In this document: positions 1 through 8,544 of the stretch, piece by piece
Numbering within the stretch: the stretch's first letter is position 1
Layout: every line of letters starts with the position of its first letter
From: Anaerolineae bacterium
GTDB taxonomy: Bacteria; Chloroflexota; Anaerolineae; Aggregatilineales; Phototrophicaceae
Length of the DNA stretch: 53,290 bases
Direction of reading: 5' to 3'
NCBI GenBank assembly: GCA_022822545.1
Contig: JAJEBE010000015.1
Coordinates: forward strand, 1 to 53,290
Position numbers and translations under genes: made by a program
Notes under the pieces: model-generated
The model's database searches: none
Told to the model about the DNA's origin: nothing
Seen by the model: only the letters and a program-made list of their open reading frames with translations

Positions 1-255
1 CGGGTCGGTGAAGATTCGTTCGAAATTGTCCAGGCCGACGTAGATTTGATTGCGGCCGCGCCGCGCATGGAAGCTGCTGATGACGACGGAGATGATGGGC
101 CAGATGGTAAAGACAGCCAGAAAGACCAGCGACGGCGCCAGGAATAGATACGCGACTGCGCTCGCTGAGTTCAGCCCGGAGGGCAACCAGAGGGAGCGAG
201 CGAAGCGCCCGCGTCCCTCACCTTGCGTGTGTTGCGCGTTCAACTGACTTTGCAT
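1..255 (-). CDS. Sugar ABC transporter permease, N-terminal part (partial)
   Basis: Reading the minus strand from an ATG at 253-255 gives 85 codons running off the window edge. The N-terminus is a short polar cytoplasmic stretch, then one hydrophobic helix (VAYLFLAPSLVFLAVFTIWP, about residues 35-54), then the SSFHARRGRNQIYVGLDNFE region. This is the usual start of MalF/UgpA-type permeases, where the first helix is followed by a 'F.GL.NF..' motif. It lies 18 nt downstream of the solute-binding protein gene on the same strand, so the two form one carbohydrate-uptake operon. The substrate cannot be told from this fragment. Family call is fairly sure; the remainder is outside the window. Confidence 0.8.
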   Translation of the reverse strand, partial: MQSQLNAQHTQGEGRGRFARSLWLPSGLNSASAVAYLFLAPSLVFLAVFTIWPIISVVISSFHARRGRNQIYVGLDNFERIFTDP

Positions 256-273
256 AGGCTTCAGCGACTGCCC

Positions 274-1570
274 TTACAGTTCGCAGCCGTTCTGCGTCAG
301 TACATCATTGGCGCGTTCCTGCGCGATGGCCAGCGCCTCTTCGGGCGTCAGTTCGCCGGTGTTGACCGCTTCAATCGCCTGGGTCGTGATGACCTGAATT
401 TCCTGCCCGCCAAAGGTCGCCGGGAATTCTTTCACGGCATAGGGAAGCTGCTCGCGCGCGGTGGAGGCTTGCGGTACTTCTTCGGCATAGCTCTTCAAGG
501 GATCGACTTCCCAAGCGGCTGCGCGCGGCGCGACATAACCGCTGTCGATGCCCCACTGGCCGATCTGCTCGGGGCGCACCATCCAGCGGATGAATTCCCA
601 AGCCGCGTCCTGGCGCTCTTGGCCGATGTCCGCCATGATGTAGAAGTTGCCGCCGCCGACATTGGCGCCATATCCGGCTGAGCCGCCGGGCATGAAGCCG
701 GTGCCAACTTCGAAAGGCGAATTGGCCAGCAGCGTGCTCAAGCTGCCGGTCGAGTGGTAAATCATCGCCGACGCGCCGGCAATGAAGTCGGCGGGCGCCG
801 TGCCCCAGGCGACCGCGCCATCCGGCATGATTCCCTCGTCTTGCAGCCTACGCAGGAAAGCCAGCGCTTCTATCGCCTCAGGCGTATCCAGGTAGACGGC
901 GCAGGGCTCGTCGCCAAGCGAGCCGATATGCTGCCCGGCCTGAATGGCGAAGTTGGCGAAAAGCCAGAAGGACGACGGAACTTCGACGCCCCAGCGCGTG
1001 ACGTTGTCGCCATCCTGGACGACCAACTGTTTTCCGAATTCGACCAATTCTTCCCATGTCGCCGGTGGCGTATCCGGGTCCAGGCCGACCTCGGCGAAGG
1101 CGTCCTTGTTGTAATACAGGATTGGCGTTGAGCGCTGCCAGGGGATGCTCCAAACCTGGTCATCAGCAATATTGTTCGCCATGAAGGCATCGAAGAAGTC
1201 ATCGATATCCAGTCCTTCTTCCGAGGCGATATAGTCATCCAGCGGGATGATGCCTTCCGTCTGGATCAGCGAATAGATGTCGATGCCCAGCAGGATGGCG
1301 ACATCAGGCGGCTGACCGGACAAAATCGCTGCGGTCGCCCGCGCCATGTTCTCGGAGTAACCACCGGTGAAGACGGGCTCCACTTGAATGTGATCGTGAG
1401 TCGCGTTGAAATCAGCCACATAGCCGTCGATGGCTTGGGCCAGCGGCCACGCCGACCGGGTAGAAGAATTGCAGGGTGATCGCGTCTTGGGCCGCGGCAC
1501 CGCCGATCAGCAACAGCAGGCTGCAGAACACCAGCAATGCGCGAAATAGCGCGGATTTACTGAACATCAT
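274..1570 (-). CDS. Sugar ABC transporter solute-binding protein, disrupted by a frameshift
   Basis: Family 1 extracellular solute-binding protein that captures a sugar and hands it to the permease downstream. The true start is the ATG at 1568-1570 (or 1565-1567), behind a strong GGAGG at 1576-1580. It encodes a signal peptide (FSKSALFRALLVFCSLLLLIGGAAAQ), then DAITLQFFYPVGVA. The reading frame breaks near 1445-1460: the mature part (PLAQAIDGYVADFNATHDHIQ... to a C-terminal NGCEL) lies in another frame. Total length is 1297 nt, i.e. 3n+1, and the family's usual GVAGPL junction is missing residues, as a 5-nt loss from a GGCC-rich tract would produce. Either a recent pseudogene or an assembly/sequencing error. 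The rest of the ORF (about 400 codons) is intact and of normal length. Confidence 0.8.
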
Positions 1571-2078
1571 TATTCCTCCGATTCAGTAGATGATTCTGTT
1601 TGACAAATTCTTGCAAGGGCAACAGATTCTGATAGGCATCCTTTCCGCTGAGTTGGACGCTTGCGCTCGACTAAAGTGAAGCGCCTATGGCAAGCGAACC
1701 GCCGCAAACTGTAAGTCTTGCGAGTTAAAGCCGATTTACGGAGCGATTAAGAGTAGAATCAGCGTCATTTAAGGCAGGCAAGGACAATGGCGCAGTCGCT
1801 CTTGAACGCTCCAAGACGCGAAACCGATACGAGAACTGGTCTTGCGCTCGGAATAGCCAGATTGCGTAGATAGTGGGAGTGGACGATCACGATCCAGCAT
1901 TTCAGTATACCGCAATTGAGCGCGAGCGCAAAAAACGTGGTCATCCAATGAGCCAATGCGATGACAGAATTGCCTCTATTTGTCTGAATCGGTATAGTAA
2001 GCTGGTTTGCAGGTGCCAATATGCAACGAAATTCTAGTGGCGCCTGCCGCGCGTTGACGCTTAGCGAAAAGAAAGCTC
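1571..2078. other. 508-nt intergenic region between divergent genes
   Basis: Separates the minus-strand ABC operon from the plus-strand DapA-family gene. It must hold both promoters: the plus-strand one is visible at 1970-1998, while the minus-strand one is not clear beyond the ribosome-binding site at 1576-1580. An 84-codon minus-strand open frame (1765-2019) overlaps the plus-strand promoter and shows no recognisable protein features. No RNA gene was recognised. Confidence 0.4.
1970..1998 (+). promoter_or_regulatory. Sigma-70-type promoter for the DapA-family gene
   Basis: A -35 box TTGCCT (1970-1975), 17-nt spacer and -10 box TATAGT (1993-1998) lie about 80 nt upstream of the ATG at 2079. 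Spacing and boxes fit the housekeeping consensus. This is pattern matching only. Confidence 0.4.
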
Positions 2079-2984
2079 ATGACTTACCAACCCATCCGCG
2101 GCGTCATCACGCCGGCAGTCACACCCCTCAAACCGGACGGCGACATCAACCCCGCCGCCATCCCGCCCCTCGTCGACTTCCTCATTGATCGCGGCATCGC
2201 CGGCATCTACCCCCTCGGCACCACCGGCGAAGGCCCCCTCTTCAGCGCCGCCGAACGCAAAACCATCGCCGCCGCCACGGTCCAGGCCGTCGCCGGACGC
2301 GTCCCCGTCATCATCCACACCGGCGCCGTCACTGCCGCCGAGACCATCGACCTGACCCGCCACGCCCGCGATACCGGCGCCGATGCCGCCTCCGTCATCA
2401 CCCCCTGGTATTTCCGCCTGGACGAAGCCGCCCTCGAACAACACTACCGCGCCGTCTACGAAGCGCTGCCGGGCTTTCCCATCTACCTCTACAACCTGCC
2501 CGCCTTGACCGGCAACAATCTGTCGGCCGCGCTGGTCATGCGTCTGGCGCGGGACTACGAACACTGCGTCGGCCTCAAAGACAGCAGCGGCGACCTGCAA
2601 ACCATGTTCGCGACCAACCATCTGCGCGAGGGGCGCTTCAACACCTGCATCGGCCCCGATATGCTCATCCTGGCCGGCTTGTCCATGGGGCTGGATGCCT
2701 CGGTCAGCGGGCATAGCAACGCCCTGCCGGAGCTTGTGGTCGGGCTTTACAACGCGGTCGCGGCCGGCGATTTGCCTTTGGCGAGGACTCTGCAAAGACA
2801 GTTGAAAGCGGTCGGCGCGGTCATCGCGAGCGCGGGCGGCTTGCCGCTCTTAAAGGCCTTGCTGCGCGCGCGCGGCCTGGATGTCGGCGCCGTTCGCCCG
2901 CCATTAATGTCGCCGCCGGAGGAGACGGTCCGCGCCTGCCTGGCGCAGTTGCAAGCGCTCAAAGTCGACCTGAGCAGCCTGTAG
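2079..2984 (+). CDS. Dihydrodipicolinate synthase family aldolase
   Basis: 301-residue class I aldolase/lyase of the DapA/NAL family, the normal length. The family marks are all present: the GTTGEGP carboxylate-binding loop at residues 47-53, the catalytic Tyr138 in YNLP, and the Schiff-base Lys167 in GLKDSSG. The enzyme condenses or cleaves pyruvate with an aldehyde. True DapA makes tetrahydrodipicolinate for lysine, whereas relatives act on N-acetylneuraminate or keto-deoxy sugar acids. Being monocistronic beside a sugar ABC operon, and without lysine-pathway neighbours, it may be a sugar-acid aldolase rather than DapA; sequence alone cannot settle this. A promoter lies at 1970-1998. Confidence 0.88.
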   Translation: MTYQPIRGVITPAVTPLKPDGDINPAAIPPLVDFLIDRGIAGIYPLGTTGEGPLFSAAERKTIAAATVQAVAGRVPVIIHTGAVTAAETIDLTRHARDTGADAASVITPWYFRLDEAALEQHYRAVYEALPGFPIYLYNLPALTGNNLSAALVMRLARDYEHCVGLKDSSGDLQTMFATNHLREGRFNTCIGPDMLILAGLSMGLDASVSGHSNALPELVVGLYNAVAAGDLPLARTLQRQLKAVGAVIASAGGLPLLKALLRARGLDVGAVRPPLMSPPEETVRACLAQLQALKVDLSSL

Positions 2985-3071
2985 CCGCCCCGCTTTTGCC
3001 GCCGCCTGCGCCGAGCCGAGCAAGCGCTTCAAAATTGACATCCGCCGCGACGAGCAAAATCAAACTGAAAT

Positions 3072-3200
3072 TTAACCACAGAGGACACAGAAGTAAATCC
3101 AAGAAAGTAATGCAAATTTCGCTAAACTAACGACCCGCAGGGGCGACATACCATGTCGCCCGAAACCATTTTGTGCCCTTTGTGTCTTTGTGGTGAAAAC
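3072..3200. repeat. Composite dispersed repeat with inverted ends and central palindrome
   Basis: Left end 'ttaaccacagaggacacag' (3072-3090). A perfect 9-bp palindrome with a 3-nt loop, gggcgacat-acc-atgtcgccc, lies at 3141-3161. The right end (about 3169-3200) reads on the minus strand as 'ttttcaccacaaagacac', i.e. an inverted, degenerate copy of the left end. The arrangement looks like a small non-autonomous element (MITE-like) of about 130 bp. Related ends recur at 6227, 9465, 12266 and 28354. Confidence 0.5.
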
Positions 3201-3212
3201 AATTTGACGCGA

Positions 3213-3239
3213 TTGTCCTGAAGGCAGCCGCGCTATAAT
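3213..3239 (+). promoter_or_regulatory. Putative coaE promoter
   Basis: TTGTCC (3213-3218), a 15-nt spacer and a perfect TATAAT (3234-3239), 31 nt before the TTG start at 3270. The spacer is short, so the -35 assignment is weaker than the -10. Confidence 0.35.
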
Positions 3240-3269
3240 CGAAGCTGAAAGCGCGATTCGGAGGCGGGC

Positions 3270-3887
3270 TTGAACGAGACCTTTGCGGGCAAGACACTCA
3301 TCGGTTTGACCGGCAATATCGCCGTCGGCAAAAGCCTGGTGCTGGCGGAGCTGGCCGCCCTGGGCGCAGCCGCCATCGACGCGGACGCGGTGGCCCATGC
3401 CGTCATGCGCGCCGGCGGCCCCGCCTATGCGCCGGTGCTCGCAGCCTTCGGCGACGGGGTTCTGGGCGCGGATGGCGAGATCGACCGTGCCGCCCTGGGC
3501 GCGATCGTCTTCGCCGATGAGGCCGCCTTGCGCCGCCTGGAAGCGATCAGCCATCCGGCGATCCGGCGGGAAATCGCGCGCCTGGTTCGAGAAGCCGACG
3601 CCGATGTGGTGGCCATCGAGGCCATCAAACTGCTGGAAGGCGAGCTCAAAGACCTGGTCGATGCGGTCTGGGTCGTGAACGCGGGCGAGGCGCGGCAGTT
3701 GCGGCGCTTGATGGATCGGCGCGGCCTGACGCTGGCGGAAGCGCAGAAGCGCATCGCCCTGCAAAACAGCCAGGCCGAGAAACTACGCCAGGCCGATGTC
3801 GTCATCGAAAACGAAGACGATATCGAATCCACGCGCGCCCAGGTGACCCGAGCCTGGCAAAAACTAACCGCAGAGAAAAACGTGTAG
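3270..3887 (+). CDS. coaE: Dephospho-CoA kinase
   Basis: 205-residue P-loop kinase that phosphorylates the ribose 3'-OH of dephospho-CoA, the last step of CoA biosynthesis, in the cytosol. Visible marks: Walker A GNIAVGKS at residues 15-22, a DAD acidic motif at 38-40, and a lid with paired arginines (RLMDRRGL). The C-terminal QADVVIENEDD..ST is the usual CoaE ending. The start is TTG at 3270, placed by the GGAGG at about 3260. Length is normal for the family. It is followed at once by a GGGCGATA/TATCGCCC palindrome that may end transcription. Confidence 0.9.
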   Translation: MNETFAGKTLIGLTGNIAVGKSLVLAELAALGAAAIDADAVAHAVMRAGGPAYAPVLAAFGDGVLGADGEIDRAALGAIVFADEAALRRLEAISHPAIRREIARLVREADADVVAIEAIKLLEGELKDLVDAVWVVNAGEARQLRRLMDRRGLTLAEAQKRIALQNSQAEKLRQADVVIENEDDIESTRAQVTRAWQKLTAEKNV

Positions 3888-3908
3888 GGGCGATATATCC
3901 TATCGCCC
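3888..3908. repeat. GGGCGA palindrome, copy 2 (possible terminator)
   Basis: GGGCGATA (3888-3895), 5-nt loop, TATCGCCC (3901-3908): a perfect 8-bp stem starting at the coaE stop codon. Member of the dispersed palindrome family described under findings; a T-run is lacking. Confidence 0.5.
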
Positions 3909-4032
3909 GTCGATGCCATGACCCGCATTTTTGGACGACCTGCCACGCCGCCCCTCGGCGTGCTGTGTCGGCGGCCTAGTGGGTGTCTACGCGACCTATG
4001 CGCGCCCGTGATCCGCCCCGTCCGCGTTCCCG

Positions 4033-4236
4033 CTAAGCTTGCTTGCTTTCGGTTTTGGCGGGCGCCGGGCGGTTTTCGTCTGTGCCTAGCTCTATCCGAC
4101 CGGGTACGTCTTGGCTGCGCCTTTCTACTACCACGTTAAAGTCCGGATCAGGATTTTCGAGCAAAGCTACTAAGGGTATCGATTCTACCGATTCACCTTG
4201 TTGGCTGTTATCATTCTGCGGTTCATCATTGACCAT
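4033..4236 (-). CDS. Small acidic hypothetical protein
   Basis: 67 codons, strongly polar and acidic (MVNDEPQNDNSQQGESVES...), no transmembrane segment or recognised motif. Support for it being real: an AAGGA ribosome-binding site 6 nt before the ATG, and a plausible upstream promoter on the minus strand (TTACCA, 18-nt spacer, TATAAC, just above 4250). Against: no family recognised and isolated position. The sequence ends in a Pro/Ala/Lys tail. Function unknown. Confidence 0.4.
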   Translation of the reverse strand: MVNDEPQNDNSQQGESVESIPLVALLENPDPDFNVVVERRSQDVPGRIELGTDENRPAPAKTESKQA

Positions 4237-4348
4237 AGTTTTTCCTTGAGGTTATATGGATACAGACAGAAATATGGTAACGTATATTTCGCCGGAAGCT
4301 AACCCCCGTGAAATACAGGGCAAACTTGCTTGCGCAATAGGAAGTGGT

Positions 4349-4480
4349 GAATGTCGTGGAAGCGAACTCAATCATAATGAAAAAATTATCTTTGTGCCCT
4401 TTGTGCCTTTGTGTTCTTTGTGGTTAATCAACAGGTATCTTCTTCAATGTCAGAACGATGTCCATCAGAATCGCTACTCC
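4349..4480 (+). repeat. ~110-130-bp dispersed repeat, copy A
   Basis: Contains 'ctttgtggttaatcaac' and 'caatgtcagaac' and aligns along its length with copies at 20441-20556 and 30694-30816, all on the plus strand. The common order is a 'cgaactca..atagtgaaa' head, 'tttg(c/t)gcctttgtgttctt', 'tgtggttaatcaac', 'ggtatc.tcttcaatgtcag' and 'cagaat'. Copies A and C also share the extreme 5' part 'gaatgtcgt.gaagcgaact'. Confidence 0.7.
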
Positions 4481-4758
4481 CGCACAATACATTAAGTTAT
4501 GGAAACAGCACGAGGACGTCGTCGCTCCAAAGACCAGCGCGTTTCAAGCGGCTTGCTTGTTTACCGGCGCAACGTTCTTTATCGTTGCGGTGATCTTGTA
4601 TCAACTTACGGGTCCCCCCGCTCGCCTAGCGCTGCGCTATTCGGTTTTAATGCCCATCTGGGAAATTGAGGGGCAGACCAATCGCGAACGCGAGCTAGCG
4701 AACAGGGGACAAGCCCTACAAATTACAACAAGATGAGAGACAACATTAGGTGGCATGA

Positions 4759-6222
4759 ATGACCGAATTGACGAAGCTGACCATCAGCCAAGCGCTGGAC
4801 CTGATGCGCGCCGGCGAGATCAGCGCGCTGGAATTGACCGAGGCCCACCTGGTCCGCATCGACGCCCTGGACGGCAAGATCGGCGCTTATCTGACCGTCA
4901 CGGCCGACCTCGCGCGGCGACAAGCGGCGGCGGCCGATCAGGCCCGGGCCGATGGCATCGACGGCGCCCTGCTGGGCATCCCGATATCCCTGAAAGATGT
5001 GCTGTCGACCAAAGGCATCGAGACGACTTGCGGCTCGCGGATACTCAAAGGCTACAAGCCCCTCTTTGACGCGACCGCGGTCGCCCGCTTGTATGAAGCC
5101 GGGGCGGTGCTCCTGGGCAAGGTCAACATGGACGAATTCGCCATGGGCTCCTCCACCGAAAACAGCGGCTACTTCCCCACCCGCAATCCCTGGAACCTGG
5201 AGCGTGTGCCCGGCGGCAGCAGCGGCGGCAGCGCGGCCTCCGTAGCGGCCAATATGGCCCTGGCCAGCCTGGGCAGCGATACCGGCGGCAGCATTCGCCA
5301 GCCCGCTTCTTTCTGCGGCCTGAGCGCCATCAAGCCGAGTTACGGCCGCGTATCGCGCTATGGCTTGATCGCCTATGGCTCCTCCTTCGATCAGACCGGC
5401 CCCTTCGCCCGCGCGGTGGAAGATCTGGCCCGCCTGCTCGCGGTCATCGCCGGGCATGACCCGCTCGATTCGACCAGCATGCCCCTCGCGGCGCCGGATT
5501 ATTCCGCGGCCCTGCCTGGCGATATCCGCGGCCTCAAGATCGGCTTGCCGGCCGAGTATTTCGCCGAGGGCTTGCAGCCGGCGGTCGAGGCGGCGCTGCG
5601 GGTGGCGGCGGCGCAGCTGGAGCGCCTGGGCGCGGAAGTCCGCGAAGTCAGCCTCGAGCATGCCGAATACTGCTTGCCCGCCTATTACATCATCGCCATG
5701 GCCGAAGCCAGCGCCAACCTGGCCCGCTACGACGGCGTCCGCTTCGGCGCCCGCGTCGAAGGCGCCGACCTCATCGATACCTACAAGAAGACCCGCGGCG
5801 CCGGCTTCGGCGACGAAGTGAAGCGGCGCATCATGCTGGGCACATACACCCTTTCCGCCGGCTACTACGACGCTTATTACGGCAAAGCCCAGGCGGTCCG
5901 CACGCTCATACGACAGGAGTTTGACGCCCTCTTCGCCCAGGTGGATGCGCTGCTGGCGCCGGTCGCCCCGACCACCGCCTTCAAATTTGGCGCGGTCATG
6001 CACGATCCGCTGCAAATGATCCTGGCCGATGAATTGACGATCTCGGCGAATCTCGCCGGCCTCTGCGGCTTGAGCCTGCCCTGCGGCTTTGACGAGGAAG
6101 GCTTGCCGATCGGAATGCAAATACTGGGCGCGCCCTTCACCGAGGGGCGCCTGCTGCAGGTGGGGCAGGCTTATCAGACGGCGACGGACTGGCATCTCCG
6201 CTCGCCGGATTTGACAAGTTGA
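4759..6222 (+). CDS. gatA: Asp-tRNA(Asn)/Glu-tRNA(Gln) amidotransferase subunit A
   Basis: 487-residue amidase-signature protein. GatA hydrolyses glutamine and channels ammonia to GatB, which amidates Glu-tRNA(Gln) or Asp-tRNA(Asn) in organisms lacking GlnRS or AsnRS. The Ser-cisSer-Lys triad is intact at Lys79 (ISLKD), Ser154 (PGGSSGGS) and Ser178 (SDTGGS), the same numbering as in well-studied GatA enzymes. The conserved KPSYGRVSRYGL and SFDQTGPFARAVEDLA blocks follow. Start ATG 4759 has GGTGG at 4749-4753; an overlapping ATG at 4755 is out of frame. gatB and gatC are not in the window, so the complex is encoded at separate loci. Confidence 0.95.
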   Translation: MTELTKLTISQALDLMRAGEISALELTEAHLVRIDALDGKIGAYLTVTADLARRQAAAADQARADGIDGALLGIPISLKDVLSTKGIETTCGSRILKGYKPLFDATAVARLYEAGAVLLGKVNMDEFAMGSSTENSGYFPTRNPWNLERVPGGSSGGSAASVAANMALASLGSDTGGSIRQPASFCGLSAIKPSYGRVSRYGLIAYGSSFDQTGPFARAVEDLARLLAVIAGHDPLDSTSMPLAAPDYSAALPGDIRGLKIGLPAEYFAEGLQPAVEAALRVAAAQLERLGAEVREVSLEHAEYCLPAYYIIAMAEASANLARYDGVRFGARVEGADLIDTYKKTRGAGFGDEVKRRIMLGTYTLSAGYYDAYYGKAQAVRTLIRQEFDALFAQVDALLAPVAPTTAFKFGAVMHDPLQMILADELTISANLAGLCGLSLPCGFDEEGLPIGMQILGAPFTEGRLLQVGQAYQTATDWHLRSPDLTS

Positions 6223-6226
6223 TTTT

Positions 6227-6407
6227 CTGCCACAGAGACGCAGAAGTAAGCGCAAGTAAGTCATGCAACAATCAGAAAGATAGTGTAAGGGCGACTCCGT
6301 GAGTCGCCCTCCATACCACTTTGATTTGCTCGTATATGAGAACGGCGGGACAGCAATCACAATCCTCATTCCTGCCGAAAGTTGTAGGGGCGACTCTTGA
6401 GTCGCCC
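6227..6407. repeat. Intergenic repeat cluster (direct-type end plus two palindromes)
   Basis: Begins with 'ctgccacagagacgcagaag' (6227-6246), related to the ends of the 3072 element. It is followed by two perfect palindromes: GGGCGACTC-cgt-GAGTCGCCC at 6289-6309 and GGGCGACTC-tt-GAGTCGCCC at 6388-6407. The two share their stem sequence and lie 99 nt apart, between gatA and asnB. Confidence 0.6.
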
Positions 6408-6512
6408 TCGCCAGCCTTATGTACCGCTAGACCAGACACGCTTAAGTTGCAGAGATATACAGTGCGCTAAGGTGTATCCTGTTCAGCGCGAACGGAGTGC
6501 TAGAATAAACCC

Positions 6513-8393
6513 ATGTGCGGAATCTGCGGACTGATACATTTTGACGGCTCCCCCGTCGCACAGCGACCGCTGCGGCGGATGAACGATCAACTGACCCACC
6601 GCGGCCCCGACGGCGACGGCCTCCTCATCGACGGCCCCCTCGGCCTCGCCATGCGGCGGCTCAAGATCATCGACATCGCCGGCAGCGATCAGCCCCTGCG
6701 CAACGAAGACCGCTCGATCGCCCTGGTCTTCAACGGCGAAATCTACAACTACCGCGAGCTGCGCCGGCGGCTGGAAGCCCGCGGGCACCAATTCAAGACC
6801 GCCGGCGATGGCGAGACGATCATCCATCTCTATGAAGACTACGGCGCGGAGGCGCTGCAACACCTGCGCGGCATGTTCGCCCTGGCCCTTTGGGATTCCA
6901 GGCGCGGCAAGCTGACGCTGGCCCGCGACCGCTTCGGGCAAAAGCCGCTCTACTATTATCAGGATCGCCGCGTATTCCTCTTCGCCAGCGAGATCAAGGC
7001 TCTGCTGGCGCATAAGGATCTGCCACGACTGTCGCGCTTCTCGGCCGATTCGCCCCACGCCCTGGCCGAATACCTGAGCTTCGGTTATGTGCCGGCGCCG
7101 GCCACCGCCTTCCGCGGCATCAAAATGCTGGAACCGGCCGCCTCCCTGCAAATTGACCTGGCGGGCGCGGTTAATACGCGGCGCTATTGGACCCTGGGCG
7201 CGCTTGCTCCGCCCGACCCGGCCGCGAAGGCTCAGACTTGCATCGGCGAATTGCGCGACAAACTGGACGAGGCGGTCAAGCTGCGGCTGATAAGCGATGT
7301 GCCGCTGGGCGCCTTCTTGAGCGGCGGCCTCGATAGCAGTCTGATCGTCGCCCTCATGCGCCGGCATAGCAACGCGGCCCTCAAGACCTTCAGCATCGGC
7401 TTCGAGGGCGATGACAGCTTTGACGAGACGCCTTATGCCGAGCGGGTAGCCCGGCATCTGGGCACGGAACACCAGAGCTTTCGCGTCAAACCCGACGCCC
7501 TGCGTTTGCTGCCGGAGCTGGTCTGGCAGCACGATCAACCCTTCGCCGATAGCAGCGCCATACCGACCTATCTGGTCAGCAAACTGACCCGCCAGCATGC
7601 CACAGTCGCTTTGACCGGCGATGGCGGCGATGAGCTTTTTGTCGGCTATGAACGCTTCTACGCCGCCGCCTTAATGCGCAAGCTCGGCTTCCTGCCGGCA
7701 TCAATCCTGCGCCAAACGGCTGGCTTCCTGTCGCTCCTGCCGGAAGGCACGGCTTACTACGACCCGGTCAAGCGGGCGCGGCGTTTCCTCCGCGCGGCCT
7801 CTCAACCCCTTGAAGACGCCTACTTCGATCTGCTTCGCGTCTTCAGCGAAGAATTGCTGACGGCGATCTATCCCGGCGCTGGAAAGCATTTGCCGACTTT
7901 GAATCCCTACATGAATGCCGGTCAGCCGCATCCGATCGCCCGCCTGGCCGAAGCGAACATGCGCTCCTATCTGCCCGACGACTTGCTGATCAAAGCCGAC
8001 CGCTGCAGCATGGCCGCCTCGCTGGAAGCCCGCGCTCCCTTCCTCGATCATGAACTGGCGGAGCTTGCCGCGGGCATCCCCTTTAATCTCAAGCTGAAAG
8101 GCGCCCGCAGCAAACATATTCTGAAAGAAGCGGCGCGGGGCCTCCTGCCGGCTGAGATCATCCAGCGCAAGAAGCACGGCTTCGGGATTCCGCTGGGCGC
8201 CTGGCTGCGGCGAGATATGGCGCCGGCCCGCGAGTTGCTGCTGAGCCGGCGAGCCCGCGAGCGAGGCTTGCTGGATATGGCGGCGGTCGCCCGGCTGATT
8301 GACGAACACGAGGCCGGCCGCCGCGATCACAATCGACAGCTTTGGGCCCTCCTGACGCTGGAGGAATGGCACCGGCAATTTGTCGATGGCTGA
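6513..8393 (+). CDS. asnB: Asparagine synthetase (glutamine-hydrolysing)
   Basis: 626-residue two-domain enzyme making Asn from Asp, ATP and Gln. The N-terminal class II glutaminase domain starts with the nucleophile Cys2 (MCGICGL) and has NGEIYNY (74-80) and the D99-G-E glutamine-binding residues. The C-terminal synthetase domain has the pyrophosphate loop SGGLDSS at 270-276 and the conserved GDGGDELFVGYERF block. The KHGFGIPLGAWLR region near the C-terminus is also typical. In Chloroflexota such enzymes sometimes act in surface-glycan clusters; here it stands alone. A TAGAAT box (6501-6506) lies only 6 nt before the ATG and no ribosome-binding site is seen, so the transcript may be leaderless. 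Confidence 0.92.
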   Translation: MCGICGLIHFDGSPVAQRPLRRMNDQLTHRGPDGDGLLIDGPLGLAMRRLKIIDIAGSDQPLRNEDRSIALVFNGEIYNYRELRRRLEARGHQFKTAGDGETIIHLYEDYGAEALQHLRGMFALALWDSRRGKLTLARDRFGQKPLYYYQDRRVFLFASEIKALLAHKDLPRLSRFSADSPHALAEYLSFGYVPAPATAFRGIKMLEPAASLQIDLAGAVNTRRYWTLGALAPPDPAAKAQTCIGELRDKLDEAVKLRLISDVPLGAFLSGGLDSSLIVALMRRHSNAALKTFSIGFEGDDSFDETPYAERVARHLGTEHQSFRVKPDALRLLPELVWQHDQPFADSSAIPTYLVSKLTRQHATVALTGDGGDELFVGYERFYAAALMRKLGFLPASILRQTAGFLSLLPEGTAYYDPVKRARRFLRAASQPLEDAYFDLLRVFSEELLTAIYPGAGKHLPTLNPYMNAGQPHPIARLAEANMRSYLPDDLLIKADRCSMAASLEARAPFLDHELAELAAGIPFNLKLKGARSKHILKEAARGLLPAEIIQRKKHGFGIPLGAWLRRDMAPARELLLSRRARERGLLDMAAVARLIDEHEAGRRDHNRQLWALLTLEEWHRQFVDG

Positions 8394-8487
8394 TCCGCCA
8401 CATAATATGCCGACTTGTAATGCTTGTCCCCTACTGAAAATCATACGCAAAGATAACTGGAATAGTACCGAAACAATATAAAAATAG

Positions 8488-8507
8488 GGGCGATCCTTGG
8501 ATCGTCC
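8488..8507. repeat. GGGCGA palindrome, copy 5
   Basis: GGGCGATCC-tt-GGATCGTCC, one mismatch in a 9-bp stem, in the gap between convergent asnB and the PfkB-family gene. It could act as a bidirectional terminator; no T-run is present. Confidence 0.45.
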
Positions 8508-8544
8508 GCAACATCGCTATTTTTCATCCGGGCGACTCGCCGCC

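Larger units (their letters stand above)
3909..4758. other. Long gene-poor spacer between coaE and gatA
   Basis: About 850 nt that hold the small minus-strand ORF at 4033-4236 and copy A of the ~110-bp dispersed repeat (4349-4480). A 92-codon plus-strand frame at 4458-4736 starts inside that repeat; it has one possible hydrophobic helix but no upstream ribosome-binding site, so it is not called. The region has lower GC than its surroundings. Confidence 0.4.

Noticed and set aside
1765..2019. 84-codon minus-strand open frame in the intergenic region
   Set aside because: Overlaps the plus-strand promoter, no recognised features or ribosome-binding site.
4458..4736. 92-codon plus-strand frame with one possible helix
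   Set aside because: Starts inside dispersed repeat copy A and has no ribosome-binding site.
4723..6369. 548-codon minus-strand frame
   Set aside because: Antisense shadow of gatA; the GatA catalytic residues are all on the other strand.
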